64,000 nucleotides of DNA from CANLBN01 sp034111645 (GCA_034111645.1 JAWUWW010000010.1:62001-126000); one strand, 5' to 3'; positions 47,000-56,087 are shown, counted from the first letter of the stretch. The notes: generated by a model from the sequence alone, not told the origin. Numbers and translations: made by a program.

Positions 47000-48495
47000 T
47001 AGTCTAAGATCTCCGTTAAACCATTCTTTTCACCGTCAACATTATCAAAAAAACGTTTGCGTAATGATTGTTCAGTGTCCAATGCTACCTTATTAAGCTC
47101 GCTATCGGCATCATAGGCATAAGGTGTGATAAATATAATGAGATCAGAACGCTGATTTCTAAAATTAGTCGATTTAAATAATGCGCCCAAAATAGGAATA
47201 TCACCTAGCCATTTTACTTTGTCGATATCTTTACCCATCTCTTGATTAACAAGTCCGCTAATCGCTAATGTCTGACCTTGACGTAAGCTGACCTCTGTCA
47301 TGGTTTTGCGTGCCCGGGTACCCGGGGTGCCATTTACCGCGACTGACTGATCAATACTGCTGACTTCGGTTTCAACTTTGGCGGCTATTTTGCCTTCGCG
47401 GTCTATCTCGGGGGTCACATTTAATAGAACACCATATTGTTTAAACTGAATCGTCGTGCCACCGTTGCCATCGGGTACCGGTATGGGATATTCACCACCC
47501 GATAAAAATTCTGCCGAGGTACCACTGCGGGTGCTTAGGGTAGGCGAGGCTAAAATAATCGCATCACCGGAAGACACCGCTAAATTGATTTGTGAGGTAA
47601 TACTGGTTGCAATGCCAAAGAAGCCAACCCCCTTACTTAATTGGCTGAGTGATGTTGTATCAGCAATAGTAAAGTCTGATGAATTATTATCAAGGATACT
47701 ATTGCCACGCTGGCGAGTGAAATCTTGGGCAAAACCGGCAGAGGGGCCATTAATTGAATTTGACCAATTGATACCTAAGTTTTCTAGTGCATTGGTACTA
47801 AATTCGGTGATTTGTACATTTAAATAAACCATGGGCTTATTAATAGTTTCAGGCGCTAAGGTTACGTCAATAAGATCAGGATAAGCTTGAGCAACAGCCT
47901 CAATAAACGCTTTATCTTCAGCGTTAACTTCTCCTCGAAGTAAAACCTTAGTCCCTGCACGTGACACGGTGACCCCTGTTAAACCTGTAAACATAGCCTC
48001 TAATTCTTGTGTCGAGGTAGCTTCAGTTAAATTTAGAATCTGTGGATAAATTGCTGTGAGTTTATTGATCATTTGAAACTGTTTGGTGCTGACATTACCT
48101 TTAATAACAATGTTTTTACCCACTTCTGATACTTTTGCATCGGGTAGGTTACCCAATATGCTTTTGATTTCAGCAGTGTCACGCGATGAGTTGCCTTCAA
48201 TAACATAAAATTTATGCGATACAACTGAGCCATTTTTAAACCAGATTTGTAATTCAGTATCACCTGCTGACTCTGCAAGAACTAATAAATTACCATTCTC
48301 AAGAATCGATGTGCTGAGGATGTTTTTGCCGACAGCGACACGCTCAATCGGCGATTTTGAGGGCAATGTTTTTATCTCGCCGACAAATAAGCGGTAGTCA
48401 GCGGACATTGCACTACTAGCAAACCCTAACAATAAAAGTAAGATAGAGAGTTGGAACGTTTTTATCATTGTAGAAAAATTCATGTTATATCCCAT
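46999..48495 (-). CDS. rcpA: Tad secretin RcpA/CpaC
   Basis: The 498-residue protein has a signal peptide (to about residue 31). A pilus-secretin N-domain follows (ADYRLFVGEIKTLP, KNILSTSILENGNLLVLAES), then two BON-like repeats at about 105-225, and a secretin domain at about 230-465 (TRARKTMTEVSLRQGQTLAISGLV, PILGALFKSTNFRNQRSDLIIFITP). It forms the outer-membrane ring for the pilus. Two ATGs (48495, 48483) both have Gly-rich ribosome sites; the longer is kept. It lies six bases after cpaB. Confidence 0.93.
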   Translation of the reverse strand: MGYNMNFSTMIKTFQLSILLLLLGFASSAMSADYRLFVGEIKTLPSKSPIERVAVGKNILSTSILENGNLLVLAESAGDTELQIWFKNGSVVSHKFYVIEGNSSRDTAEIKSILGNLPDAKVSEVGKNIVIKGNVSTKQFQMINKLTAIYPQILNLTEATSTQELEAMFTGLTGVTVSRAGTKVLLRGEVNAEDKAFIEAVAQAYPDLIDVTLAPETINKPMVYLNVQITEFSTNALENLGINWSNSINGPSAGFAQDFTRQRGNSILDNNSSDFTIADTTSLSQLSKGVGFFGIATSITSQINLAVSSGDAIILASPTLSTRSGTSAEFLSGGEYPIPVPDGNGGTTIQFKQYGVLLNVTPEIDREGKIAAKVETEVSSIDQSVAVNGTPGTRARKTMTEVSLRQGQTLAISGLVNQEMGKDIDKVKWLGDIPILGALFKSTNFRNQRSDLIIFITPYAYDADSELNKVALDTEQSLRKRFFDNVDGEKNGLTEILD

Positions 48496-48501
48496 TGTTA
48501 A

Positions 48502-50106
48502 TTACTCCGCTACCGGAACTTTGTTAACTTCCAAAACACTGTTTTCACTAACACCACCCACAATAAAATCGACGGTGCCCGAAAATCCTCTTGAAGGTGC
48601 AACACTTAAACCAGCTAGGGCTTGGCCGTCTTTGGTGCTAATGCTGCCATCGGTGTTAACAACTAAGTCATCGGGGTTTACAACGGTACCATCGGCTAGA
48701 ACAAGATTACCGTCTTTGTCTATTGTTGCGCCGCTAATTAGCGTGCCATCAGCAAGTTGTATCGTGCCATCGGCGAGCATTACGGGTGCGCCGTCAGGCG
48801 GTGTCTTTGCCGTTAAGCCTGCCAATAATTGGCCGTCGCGGGTAGACATCGTGCCATCGCTATTAATAACCACATCGTTCGGGTTAACAACGGTGCCATC
48901 GGCTAATACAAGATTACCATCTGCGTCTAACGTTGCGCCGGTAATAACTGTTCCATCGGCTGCTAAAATAGTGCCATCTTCTAAGACTTGTAATCCGCCA
49001 GCTAATGTTTTCAAGCTAGGACCATCTAAAATTACACCGTCTTTTGTCATTAATGTGCCATCGGCTAAAACAATCAAATCATCTGGGTCAATAACGCGTC
49101 CGTCTGCGGTAACTATCTCTCCATTTGCGTTGATACTTAAACCGCGGCTGGCTAAATCTATACCGCTTTTGGTGCGAATAGAGCCATCTTTACCAATGAC
49201 TAAATTCTGGTTAGCTAAAACTTTGCCATCGCTTGTGCGTAAAACTCCGTCTTCACCAACCACTATGTTTCCGGTAAGTGTATTAGCCTGGTTACGTTGC
49301 TCCCCCTCAACAAGTAGCTCAAGCGCGTTGGCAATAATGCTGCGCTTATCAATAAACGCAAAACCACTACCGCTAAGGTCTCGTCTATTACGTAACAGAG
49401 CCATAATATCGCCAGACTCTTGCGCTAGTGAAAGCACAGCCGCTTGTTTTGGGGTTACGTTTAGTGTGATGGTCGAAAAACTTTGTGGTTGATTTACGCC
49501 AACTCCACCGCGTAATAATCTTACTTTCTCTTCGTAGTCATAAGCGGTATCTCTACCTGTCGAGATCACTTCAACATTTTCTAAAACGGGGATAACGATT
49601 TTAGTGCCGTTTAATGTTTCATCGCCTGATTCTGATGCTGTAATCACAAATAAATCAATTTTGTTACCAGGGCGCAATAAGCCAGTAAACGAATTAAGTT
49701 CGTCAATTTGAATCGTCATTGCCCGGCGTTTTTCGATAATCGTATCCGAAAAATCTAAAGGAAAATCTGTGCCCATAAATGAATTTAACAAAGGTTTGCC
49801 AGCGGCTAAATTTACTTGCAATACCTTACCTTCTACTTTGTCAAAGTCACCCGGAAGAATGGCTAAATTACTCACAAAAGATTGAGGAATAGAACGCACC
49901 GATAGGGTGCTACTATCCAAAATATCTCCCTTTACGAGATCGCGAGAGGCAACGACTACGCTAATAGGTTGAGTTTTAGGTCTATATTGTTCGCGTAATT
50001 GTGCTTCTTTGGCATTGAGATAAAACATTGCTAATAAAGCGCCCACAACGCCTAGTACAAGGGCTATGACAATTAGTTTGATATTGCTTTTATTACTTTT
50101 GGCCAT
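48502..50106 (-). CDS. cpaB: CpaB/RcpC pilus protein with C-terminal Asp-Gly repeat domain
   Basis: Residues 9-30 are a membrane anchor and 46-110 a SAF domain (ISVVVASRDLVKGDILD). Residues 125-250 are the RcpC-type domain (MTIQIDELNSFTGLLRPGNKIDLF, NVTPKQAAVLSLAQESGDIM). CpaB normally ends around here. This one continues to 534 with about ten units of 19-25 residues at 278-500, each with two turns of the DG type (for example LADGTVVNPDD, NTDGSISTKDGQ). Two adjacent 69-codon blocks (from residue 378 and from 447) are near-identical, so duplication is recent. A short non-repeat end follows. CpaB is thought to bind peptidoglycan and stabilise the secretin; the repeat domain is unexplained. Confidence 0.9.
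   Translation of the reverse strand: MAKSNKSNIKLIVIALVLGVVGALLAMFYLNAKEAQLREQYRPKTQPISVVVASRDLVKGDILDSSTLSVRSIPQSFVSNLAILPGDFDKVEGKVLQVNLAAGKPLLNSFMGTDFPLDFSDTIIEKRRAMTIQIDELNSFTGLLRPGNKIDLFVITASESGDETLNGTKIVIPVLENVEVISTGRDTAYDYEEKVRLLRGGVGVNQPQSFSTITLNVTPKQAAVLSLAQESGDIMALLRNRRDLSGSGFAFIDKRSIIANALELLVEGEQRNQANTLTGNIVVGEDGVLRTSDGKVLANQNLVIGKDGSIRTKSGIDLASRGLSINANGEIVTADGRVIDPDDLIVLADGTLMTKDGVILDGPSLKTLAGGLQVLEDGTILAADGTVITGATLDADGNLVLADGTVVNPNDVVINSDGTMSTRDGQLLAGLTAKTPPDGAPVMLADGTIQLADGTLISGATIDKDGNLVLADGTVVNPDDLVVNTDGSISTKDGQALAGLSVAPSRGFSGTVDFIVGGVSENSVLEVNKVPVAE
48601..48975. repeat. Direct repeat of about 207 bp inside cpaB
   Basis: Two blocks offset by 207 bases (for example CAACGGTACCATCGGCTA at 48681 and CAACGGTGCCATCGGCTA at 48888) encode the paired 69-residue units of the Asp-Gly repeat domain. 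Similar but more diverged units continue to about 49275. Confidence 0.85.
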
Positions 50107-50160
50107 TTTTGTTTTTCCTTTAACCCTAAAAAGGATTGATAGTGTCTTTTAACTAGTCTT

Positions 50161-50679
50161 TTAAATAATACTAATGTTGGTGATCTCGTCTTTTACCTTT
50201 TCTTTTAATTCTTTTTTAAGTTTGTCTTTTAGGGTGCTGGGATCTAGGATCTCTTTTGCCTTTTTGGGATCGGTGTATTCTTCTAATTTATCAAGACCAT
50301 CATTAACTGCATCGAGGCCGCTTGTTAACTTGTTCATAAACGTGCCTGCTTGCAGAATTTTTTTACTAAGCTCTGGAAATTTTCCTAAACTATCATAGTA
50401 TATAGAGAGATCTTCTAAGCTATTGAGTTCGGGTGGCTCTGGCAAAGAAAGTGCATAAGCCTGTGCGGTGTAGCGCTTGTGTAAAGCCTGTACTAAAGAG
50501 CCCTCGTCATTTTTTGAAAGACCAATATAACCTTCATCTTTTGCATAACCAGCATCATCATCCTGAAGTCCCGTCAGCAATGCGGCCACTAATACGCCCG
50601 TTATGACCACATATTCGATCATCGCTTGGCCCTTGCTGCGAGCAAGGCTATTAGTCTTGAAGGGTTTTAGTCGTCTCAT
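50161..50679 (-). CDS. Pseudopilin-like protein of Tad locus
   Basis: The N-terminus has the type IVb prepilin pattern: Gly17 followed by QAMIEY with Glu at +5 and then the hydrophobic helix YVVITGVLVAALLTGL. The remaining 130 residues are acidic and Lys-rich helices (LDAVNDGLDKLEEYTDPKKAKE) with no known domain. It is not one of the standard TadE/F/G types by length or content. It is probably cleaved by the prepilin peptidase and sits at the inner membrane or in the pilus. It lies 54 bases upstream of cpaB. Confidence 0.72.
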   Translation of the reverse strand: MRRLKPFKTNSLARSKGQAMIEYVVITGVLVAALLTGLQDDDAGYAKDEGYIGLSKNDEGSLVQALHKRYTAQAYALSLPEPPELNSLEDLSIYYDSLGKFPELSKKILQAGTFMNKLTSGLDAVNDGLDKLEEYTDPKKAKEILDPSTLKDKLKKELKEKVKDEITNISII

Positions 50680-50738
50680 GATTAACCTTTTTTGTTTTTT
50701 TGGCCTTTAAAATTCGATTTATTTATTAGAGTTAATGG

Positions 50739-51428
50739 TTATAGACCGCTAAACATTTTTGCTGTCTCTATATTGGCGACCACGCTAGTAGTTGACTTTA
50801 CTTGATTGATCGTCAACGATAACAATTGTCGTCCTTTAGCAAACGTCATTGCAGCGCCTTTTAAGCGAGAGCCTTTACTATCGGCAATGATTTGCCAGCC
50901 TTGGCTTTGATAATGATTACGATAAAATTGCCCATTTGAATCGACTGAAAAATTATTATTAATGACTAATGTACGTCCGTTTTTAGTGGGGTCATTATAT
51001 GTTTGATCACTTAAAACTTGGCTTCCTGACATGCTAGGAAATCCAGCGCCGGTTGGTGGTTGTATGCTATCTTTTTCGATCGCTGTGGGTAGGTCGCTAA
51101 TACTTAAATAACCCCAAGAGCCTGAAAAACCATTTTGTACCTGCACATTAATAAACTTTTTATTCTCGACTTTACCAATCATCTCCCAAGGGTCAAAAAG
51201 CGTAATCGCAGCAGTGTCTTGCCAGTGATTGCTATAAAAGTCGATAATTTGATCTTTGTTTAAACGGCTCTCAAACCTGCGAATCTCCATGGTAATACCA
51301 AAGGTAGAAGTGCTCTCAGTGATACTTGTAATTGTTGATCTTGGTGGCTCAGGGAAGTCGAGAGCCCATGCGTGTATGCTAGCTAAGGTGGTTATAATAA
51401 TAACAAGTAAGTGTATACGTTTATTCAC
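50739..51428 (-). CDS. Secreted hypothetical protein of Tad locus
   Basis: I do not recognise the family. The 229-residue protein has a signal peptide (HLLVIIITTLASIHAWA) and a mature part with no membrane helix. Two similar segments, ESRLNKDQIIDFYSNHWQDTA (about 54-74) and SVDSNGQFYRNHYQSQGWQII (about 162-182), suggest a duplicated small alpha/beta fold. The frame is open to 51470, but AAGGG eight bases before the GTG at 51428 sets the start there, overlapping the TadE-like stop by eight bases. Coupling to tad genes suggests a periplasmic assembly role. Confidence 0.7.
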   Translation of the reverse strand: MNKRIHLLVIIITTLASIHAWALDFPEPPRSTITSITESTSTFGITMEIRRFESRLNKDQIIDFYSNHWQDTAAITLFDPWEMIGKVENKKFINVQVQNGFSGSWGYLSISDLPTAIEKDSIQPPTGAGFPSMSGSQVLSDQTYNDPTKNGRTLVINNNFSVDSNGQFYRNHYQSQGWQIIADSKGSRLKGAAMTFAKGRQLLSLTINQVKSTTSVVANIETAKMFSGL

Positions 51429-52437
51429 GACAATAACCCTTATCATTACAAAGAGGATTATCTTGTTCATAATTAGCAGGCCATCCCGTTAGCTTATCTC
51501 TAGGTAGCACTTCGTTATCCATTTGCCCAAAGACTAGGCTTTTTGTTCCAAACTCAGGTGTTGCTAGGGCTGCTGCAATCACGTTTTGCCCCGAACCAAT
51601 CAAAGGTATATCGATAGCATTAAAAATATCACCAATTATTTTTGTGGGGACTAACCCCTGCGCTTGGCTCTCTAGGTGCGAGCCTCCACCAGAGCTCCAT
51701 GTTTGAGATAACACACCTGCCTTAGCGTTCATTTTGAAATCACTACCAAGGGCAATTAAAGGGGTAAGCGGTCGCTTATTATCGCCTATAGTCGTTGCGT
51801 ATTTGGGTGATTCTTTAACGCTCATATTTATATCAATCTGAGTTCGTCCCTTCATATTGACCGCATCAAATACCGATGGGTTACTGGTCAAACTATCGGG
51901 GAAAATATCCGACAGAAAAGCAAAAGCTGCGGCTGCGGTATCAATAATTTTGGCGGCTGCTTCCAAGGGAGTTTTATCGGGTGTCCACAAATTAGAGCTG
52001 ACCTTAACGGTAGGCTCATCATCTAGACTAACAACCTCGGTGTACATGGGGCTACCATCGTGGTATGTCCATAAGCTTCTGCCTGGTTTAGATGGTATCC
52101 CATTAATGGGCACATCTGCCCCTGAAAAGATGCGCAATTTCGCCTCTGCAGCTATTTGGACATCGCTTTTCATGTTGAAATTAATCTTTTTAAAAGCCGT
52201 GCGTTCGACAAAGTTACTCGGTTGATTAGCTAGTGTAGCGTTATTAAAAGAAACGGTTCGCTCCCAAGCACTGTAGCGAGCAGCGCTAACGGCGGCATGC
52301 TTCATATCAACATACTTGCCAAAGGTAGGGATAATTAAAAATAAAGGCACCACCACAAATGCACTGGCGACAAGCATCTCGGTCATGGCCTGACCGCGTT
52401 GCTTACTGTTGAACACCCTTAAATATTTTTGCATCAT
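51421..52437 (-). CDS. TadE-like pseudopilin, large
   Basis: The 338-residue protein has the prepilin pattern Gly15 followed by QAMTEM with Glu at +5, then a helix (about 20-40). A large periplasmic region has no known domain and several Ser/Pro-rich loops, ending with two Cys (LCNDKGYCRE). TadE-type proteins are processed by the prepilin peptidase. The start overlaps tadG by four bases (ATGA), and its end overlaps the next gene by eight, so all three are coupled. Confidence 0.78.
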   Translation of the reverse strand: MMQKYLRVFNSKQRGQAMTEMLVASAFVVVPLFLIIPTFGKYVDMKHAAVSAARYSAWERTVSFNNATLANQPSNFVERTAFKKINFNMKSDVQIAAEAKLRIFSGADVPINGIPSKPGRSLWTYHDGSPMYTEVVSLDDEPTVKVSSNLWTPDKTPLEAAAKIIDTAAAAFAFLSDIFPDSLTSNPSVFDAVNMKGRTQIDINMSVKESPKYATTIGDNKRPLTPLIALGSDFKMNAKAGVLSQTWSSGGGSHLESQAQGLVPTKIIGDIFNAIDIPLIGSGQNVIAAALATPEFGTKSLVFGQMDNEVLPRDKLTGWPANYEQDNPLCNDKGYCRE

Positions 52438-54443
52438 ATTAATTTTTCTAACAATCTTTTAAATGACTCTAATAAAGCTTCAGCCTCTGTAGGCAGTGTT
52501 AACTGCCCATGCTGAAACGTTAAGGCCGCGTTTCTATCGATATAACTGGTATCCACTAAGCGCGCCTGCCAAAAGGGATTAAACGCGTTCGATTTTTCTT
52601 CTAGTGCATTGCTGCGCCCAAAGTCGCTACGCCTAAACCATTTTGCGCCTATATCAGTAGGGCGAGTGTAATACACTTCTGACTTTGCAATGACACCAAA
52701 GGGAACCGTGTCGCCAAGTACAAAGCTAGCATTTGCTGTTTTGGGAGCATCTAGCTCAAACACGCCTTTGCTCATTTGACTATCTTTAACAGCATCTTCT
52801 TTAATCAAGCCTATTAATAGATAAGGTGCCTCTAAACCACTAATCCAGTCCTTGGTGCCTTCTGTATTTGCAAAAGTTGAAATAGCTTGCTTATCTTCAG
52901 TGTCTTGATAACGACGAAGTTTGTAGTTCTTATTGATATTGCGATTCTCTGTTCCCATTTGATACTTAACGCTTTGCATAAGATCGTATGTCTCAGCAAG
53001 TGGAAGCCAGAGACCTGGGGGGTAAGGAGTTGCCGGAATGACGAAATCCCATGCTAAAAAGTTTTTACTGGCACGCCCATACATAATGTCTCGATCTTCT
53101 TTTCTTGAGGGTATGTCGTCTAGGTTGGGTTTAGGGTTCGTTTTGGTTCCGCCAGCAGGTCCAGCTAATGCCGCGCCAACACCAAAAGGCGGTGCGGGTA
53201 CGTCAATATCAAATCCAACTCTATCGCATGAGCTAACCCCAAGAAACTCACCACAAATTTCAATGCTGCCCCCAAAAAATATCTTGGGTCCAATCGTATC
53301 AGCACCGCTCCAAGAATAGTCGTTCTCTTCCTCTCGAAGGTGAGAGCCGCCTAATCTATCTATACCAAGATCGAATCTAAAATAGCCGTCAATTGATAAG
53401 CCGGTACCAAGACTTTCTTCGCCTATATAAGCCGCAAAATCAAACTTAAAGCCAAATATGTTGCCTAGCCAGCCACCGTTATGTTCGTTGTAAGGTGCAA
53501 AACTTTTTTTGTTTTCTTTGTCGTAACAGCCCCAGCCGGGTGGGTAAACTGTGGTAGTAAAGGGACCCAAAGAACCTATTAGAGGAATACGTAGCTTACC
53601 AACGCGAGCAACCACTGGAGGCACTGCTATGAGTGGTGCAAAACATTTGCGATTCTCAGTAAAGCTATCTCGCGTATCATTAACCACTTGTGCTAGGCGG
53701 TTCATGCCCTCTTTATCACCGTCATTACCCGATGAATAGCCTTGAACAAAGCCATAGAGCGGAAGGCTACCCATTAAGCCGGCATAGTAAGAGGTAAAAT
53801 GTCGGGCCAAGGCAATAGCACCAAATTTTGAAAATTCTGCACCATCACTATTGTTATCTTTCATTTCGAATAAGGTCGAAGCAGAAAAAATAAAACTCAA
53901 TAAATGAAAAAGCTGTTGGCCTCCGCTATATATTTGATTCAGGATAGAAATGCCAGTGGCGACTGCTTTTGTAAATTTTTGAGTCACCTTAAACACAGGT
54001 GAAGCAACCTTGCGCATGGGCTTAGTCACTTTTTGCACAGCCCCGATGACTTTGCCCGTCGTTGATCCAAGGCTAAATATGGCGGCGACACCATCTATCT
54101 TGCCACCATAGTCTTCTAAAAACTCAGGCATACTACGCATCATCTGGCCCCATGACATCATGCTGACCATCTGACCAATAGCGACTTCATTGCCCACCAT
54201 GCCACGGTTCATATAGGCGGTAAAATTGAGATCACGCGCTTCTACAACGGACACGCTATAGGCGGAGGCATCAGCAGCATTTTGGAGCTGCATTTTTTCG
54301 CTAGTTAATATACCGGTGCTATAAAGAGCCACACCACCCACAAGGCCTGCGAGTGTCAGCATAAGAATTAGAACAATGGCTTGTCCAGATTGCTTAGAGT
54401 GCCTCCTGTAGTTTTTAGGTGTTAGCCCTACAGGAGTTTTCAT
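52434..54443 (-). CDS. tadG: TadG-like pilus assembly protein
   Basis: The 669-residue protein starts with a basic segment, then Gly20-Gln-Ala and a membrane helix (about 22-44). It continues with the TadG-type block LQNAADASAYSVSVVEARDLNFTAYMNRGMVGNE (split here over about 57-92). The rest is a large periplasmic domain without recognised motifs. Unlike the TadE-like genes it lacks Glu at +5, so cleavage by the prepilin peptidase is doubtful. It lies just downstream of the flp pilin gene. Confidence 0.85.
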   Translation of the reverse strand: MKTPVGLTPKNYRRHSKQSGQAIVLILMLTLAGLVGGVALYSTGILTSEKMQLQNAADASAYSVSVVEARDLNFTAYMNRGMVGNEVAIGQMVSMMSWGQMMRSMPEFLEDYGGKIDGVAAIFSLGSTTGKVIGAVQKVTKPMRKVASPVFKVTQKFTKAVATGISILNQIYSGGQQLFHLLSFIFSASTLFEMKDNNSDGAEFSKFGAIALARHFTSYYAGLMGSLPLYGFVQGYSSGNDGDKEGMNRLAQVVNDTRDSFTENRKCFAPLIAVPPVVARVGKLRIPLIGSLGPFTTTVYPPGWGCYDKENKKSFAPYNEHNGGWLGNIFGFKFDFAAYIGEESLGTGLSIDGYFRFDLGIDRLGGSHLREEENDYSWSGADTIGPKIFFGGSIEICGEFLGVSSCDRVGFDIDVPAPPFGVGAALAGPAGGTKTNPKPNLDDIPSRKEDRDIMYGRASKNFLAWDFVIPATPYPPGLWLPLAETYDLMQSVKYQMGTENRNINKNYKLRRYQDTEDKQAISTFANTEGTKDWISGLEAPYLLIGLIKEDAVKDSQMSKGVFELDAPKTANASFVLGDTVPFGVIAKSEVYYTRPTDIGAKWFRRSDFGRSNALEEKSNAFNPFWQARLVDTSYIDRNAALTFQHGQLTLPTEAEALLESFKRLLEKLI

Positions 54444-54457
54444 TATTAAGAGCTCTG

Positions 54458-54709
54458 TTAATCAGAGAATGTGCCAAGAGTTTTGCCTTTGGCGGCACCT
54501 TCTTTGCCACCCTCTATTGCTTGATCTGCCGCAGCCTTAGAAGCAGCCGTAGCACTTTCGCCGCCCAAAGATGCGGTCATCGCGCCCACTTGTCCCCGAA
54601 CCGTATCACCAAAGAAGCCGTAAACAGTAATTGCAGCAACAGCAATTAGCGCCACAATAATAATGTACTCTGTCATGCCTTGACCCAACTGCTTTAATTT
54701 ACCTTTCAT
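54458..54709 (-). CDS. flp: Flp-type major pilin
   Basis: The 83-residue prepilin has a short basic leader and the Flp cleavage motif exactly: Gly9 followed by QGMTEY with Glu at +5 and Tyr at +6. The helix YIIIVALIAVAAITVYGFFG follows. The mature end is Ala/Gly/Lys-rich (AASKAAADQAIEGGKEGAAK), longer than the shortest Flp pilins. The frame opens at a TTG (54721), but GGAG six bases before the ATG at 54709 sets the start. Flp subunits polymerise into tight-adherence pili. It is the first structural gene of the locus. Confidence 0.92.
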   Translation of the reverse strand: MKGKLKQLGQGMTEYIIIVALIAVAAITVYGFFGDTVRGQVGAMTASLGGESATAASKAAADQAIEGGKEGAAKGKTLGTFSD

Positions 54710-54896
54710 AATGATCTCCAAATAGACTGGTGTAGTAATGTTAAAATTGGTTTAAAAAATGAGCTTAAAAATTGGTTATAAATGAGATTGGGTTGATCAA
54801 AAATACAACATTATATTATTTTTATAGTCATAATTAATAATACCTATAAATACAAAAAAAACAACAAAATGTTAACTGAAGCACGCTTTTTTTGAA

Positions 54897-55379
54897 CTAA
54901 CTTAATGTTAGTTTGTCCCGTCGTCTCTTAATAAAACAACCCGCTAGCAAACAGCTAATTAATATGGCTGCTTGTTCTGCCCATTTTGTCTCTATTGTCG
55001 CTGTCACTAACATCAATAAAATTAGCGAGAGCGAAAGCTGGGTGCTTACAATCGAGCCTTTTTGTTTAGCTAGCAATAGATAAAACAGAGGCGTTATTAT
55101 GACCACATAAGCGCTAAATTTTATGCAGCTCCATCCTAAGCCGTGTTGGGCTAATTGTATAACTTCGTTCAGGCAGAACTCTAAAAGTTCTGGGCCGATA
55201 TCGTTACATACTTCAAGAAAACCATAAGGAACCACAAGCATGCGATAGACAGTCAACACAAAGTAGATAAAAGCTATTAATATATAAGCCAGTATCGCCA
55301 CTAACACAATTCGCTTAATGGGTAATTCGTCAATATTCAATGATGAAATGTTTAATGAAGATTTTCTTCTGCTACGCAT
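54897..55379 (-). CDS. Unknown four-helix membrane protein beside flp
   Basis: The 160-residue protein has a basic N-terminus and about four membrane helices (near 24-47, 85-104, 112-128, 131-148). It lacks the Asp and GxxxD features of prepilin peptidases, so it is not TadV. Two Cys lie in the loop after helix 1 (EVCNDIGPELLEFCLNE). It lies about 190 bases upstream of flp on the same strand. It might belong to the pilus locus or be an independent gene; I cannot assign a function. Confidence 0.6.
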   Translation of the reverse strand: MRSRRKSSLNISSLNIDELPIKRIVLVAILAYILIAFIYFVLTVYRMLVVPYGFLEVCNDIGPELLEFCLNEVIQLAQHGLGWSCIKFSAYVVIITPLFYLLLAKQKGSIVSTQLSLSLILLMLVTATIETKWAEQAAILISCLLAGCFIKRRRDKLTLS

Positions 55380-56087
55380 GGTCTAAAGGCTGTTGTTCAA
55401 TATTTGTTGTTTTTATGTCGTATCAATATAGTATTATTAATACAGATTTATGAAGTATCTCTGCTTTAATTTAGGTGTGTTGCCGATCAATTTTGGTTTG
55501 CAAGTCTGGGCGATTCTTATTTTGAAAGTACTCTAACAGACTTTACACAAAAGACGAGTACTTATATTAAACCTAGCGCCAATTACGTTGATTTTTATTT
55601 TAAATGAGACTGTTTAGCATATGCTATTCATTTTTTTGAGTTTGATGATTGTGATTTTGTATTTAATAGTAAATTTTAAAAGGTATGTAGCTTTCAGGTC
55701 ATAAATCTTTAGGCTCTGTTCTGCGATTTAATGATAGGTGTAAAATTAACTAGGTGTTCAATTAGCGCAACATTCTAATTGGCTTTTTAATCTCTGTTTA
55801 TCTGCAAGCTGTATCTTTTTTATGTGTTCACTATTGCTATACTGTCAATTCATTTGATGTTTGGTGATATTATTAACACTTCGTATATTAAATAGGCTGC
55901 ACAATAAGTGTAATCATTTAGCCTGTATAATTAAGAGCCTTAAAAAGTGTTGTCAGCGTTGGTTGATCATAATTTTTATTGCAAAATCTTAGTTCTTAAC
56001 AACGCTTTACATACCTTATGTTTTATCACTAATTGCTTAATAATCAGTAGTCAGTGTTTTTTGCTCTGTATTTAATTCGGTAATCCA
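55380..56087. other. Intergenic stretch between Tad locus and second AEC gene
   Basis: About 700 AT-rich bases, divergent promoters expected. No gene, RNA or clear repeat was seen. Confidence 0.5.

Noticed and set aside
48482..49492. Long plus-strand ORF of 336 codons opposite cpaB
   Set aside because: It mirrors the repetitive Asp-Gly codons on the other strand (Ser/Pro/Leu-rich output), has no family features, and cpaB itself is secure.
54897..55379. Membrane protein next to flp as a TadV prepilin peptidase
   Set aside because: No paired Asp residues or GxxxD-type motif; the helix count and loops do not fit.
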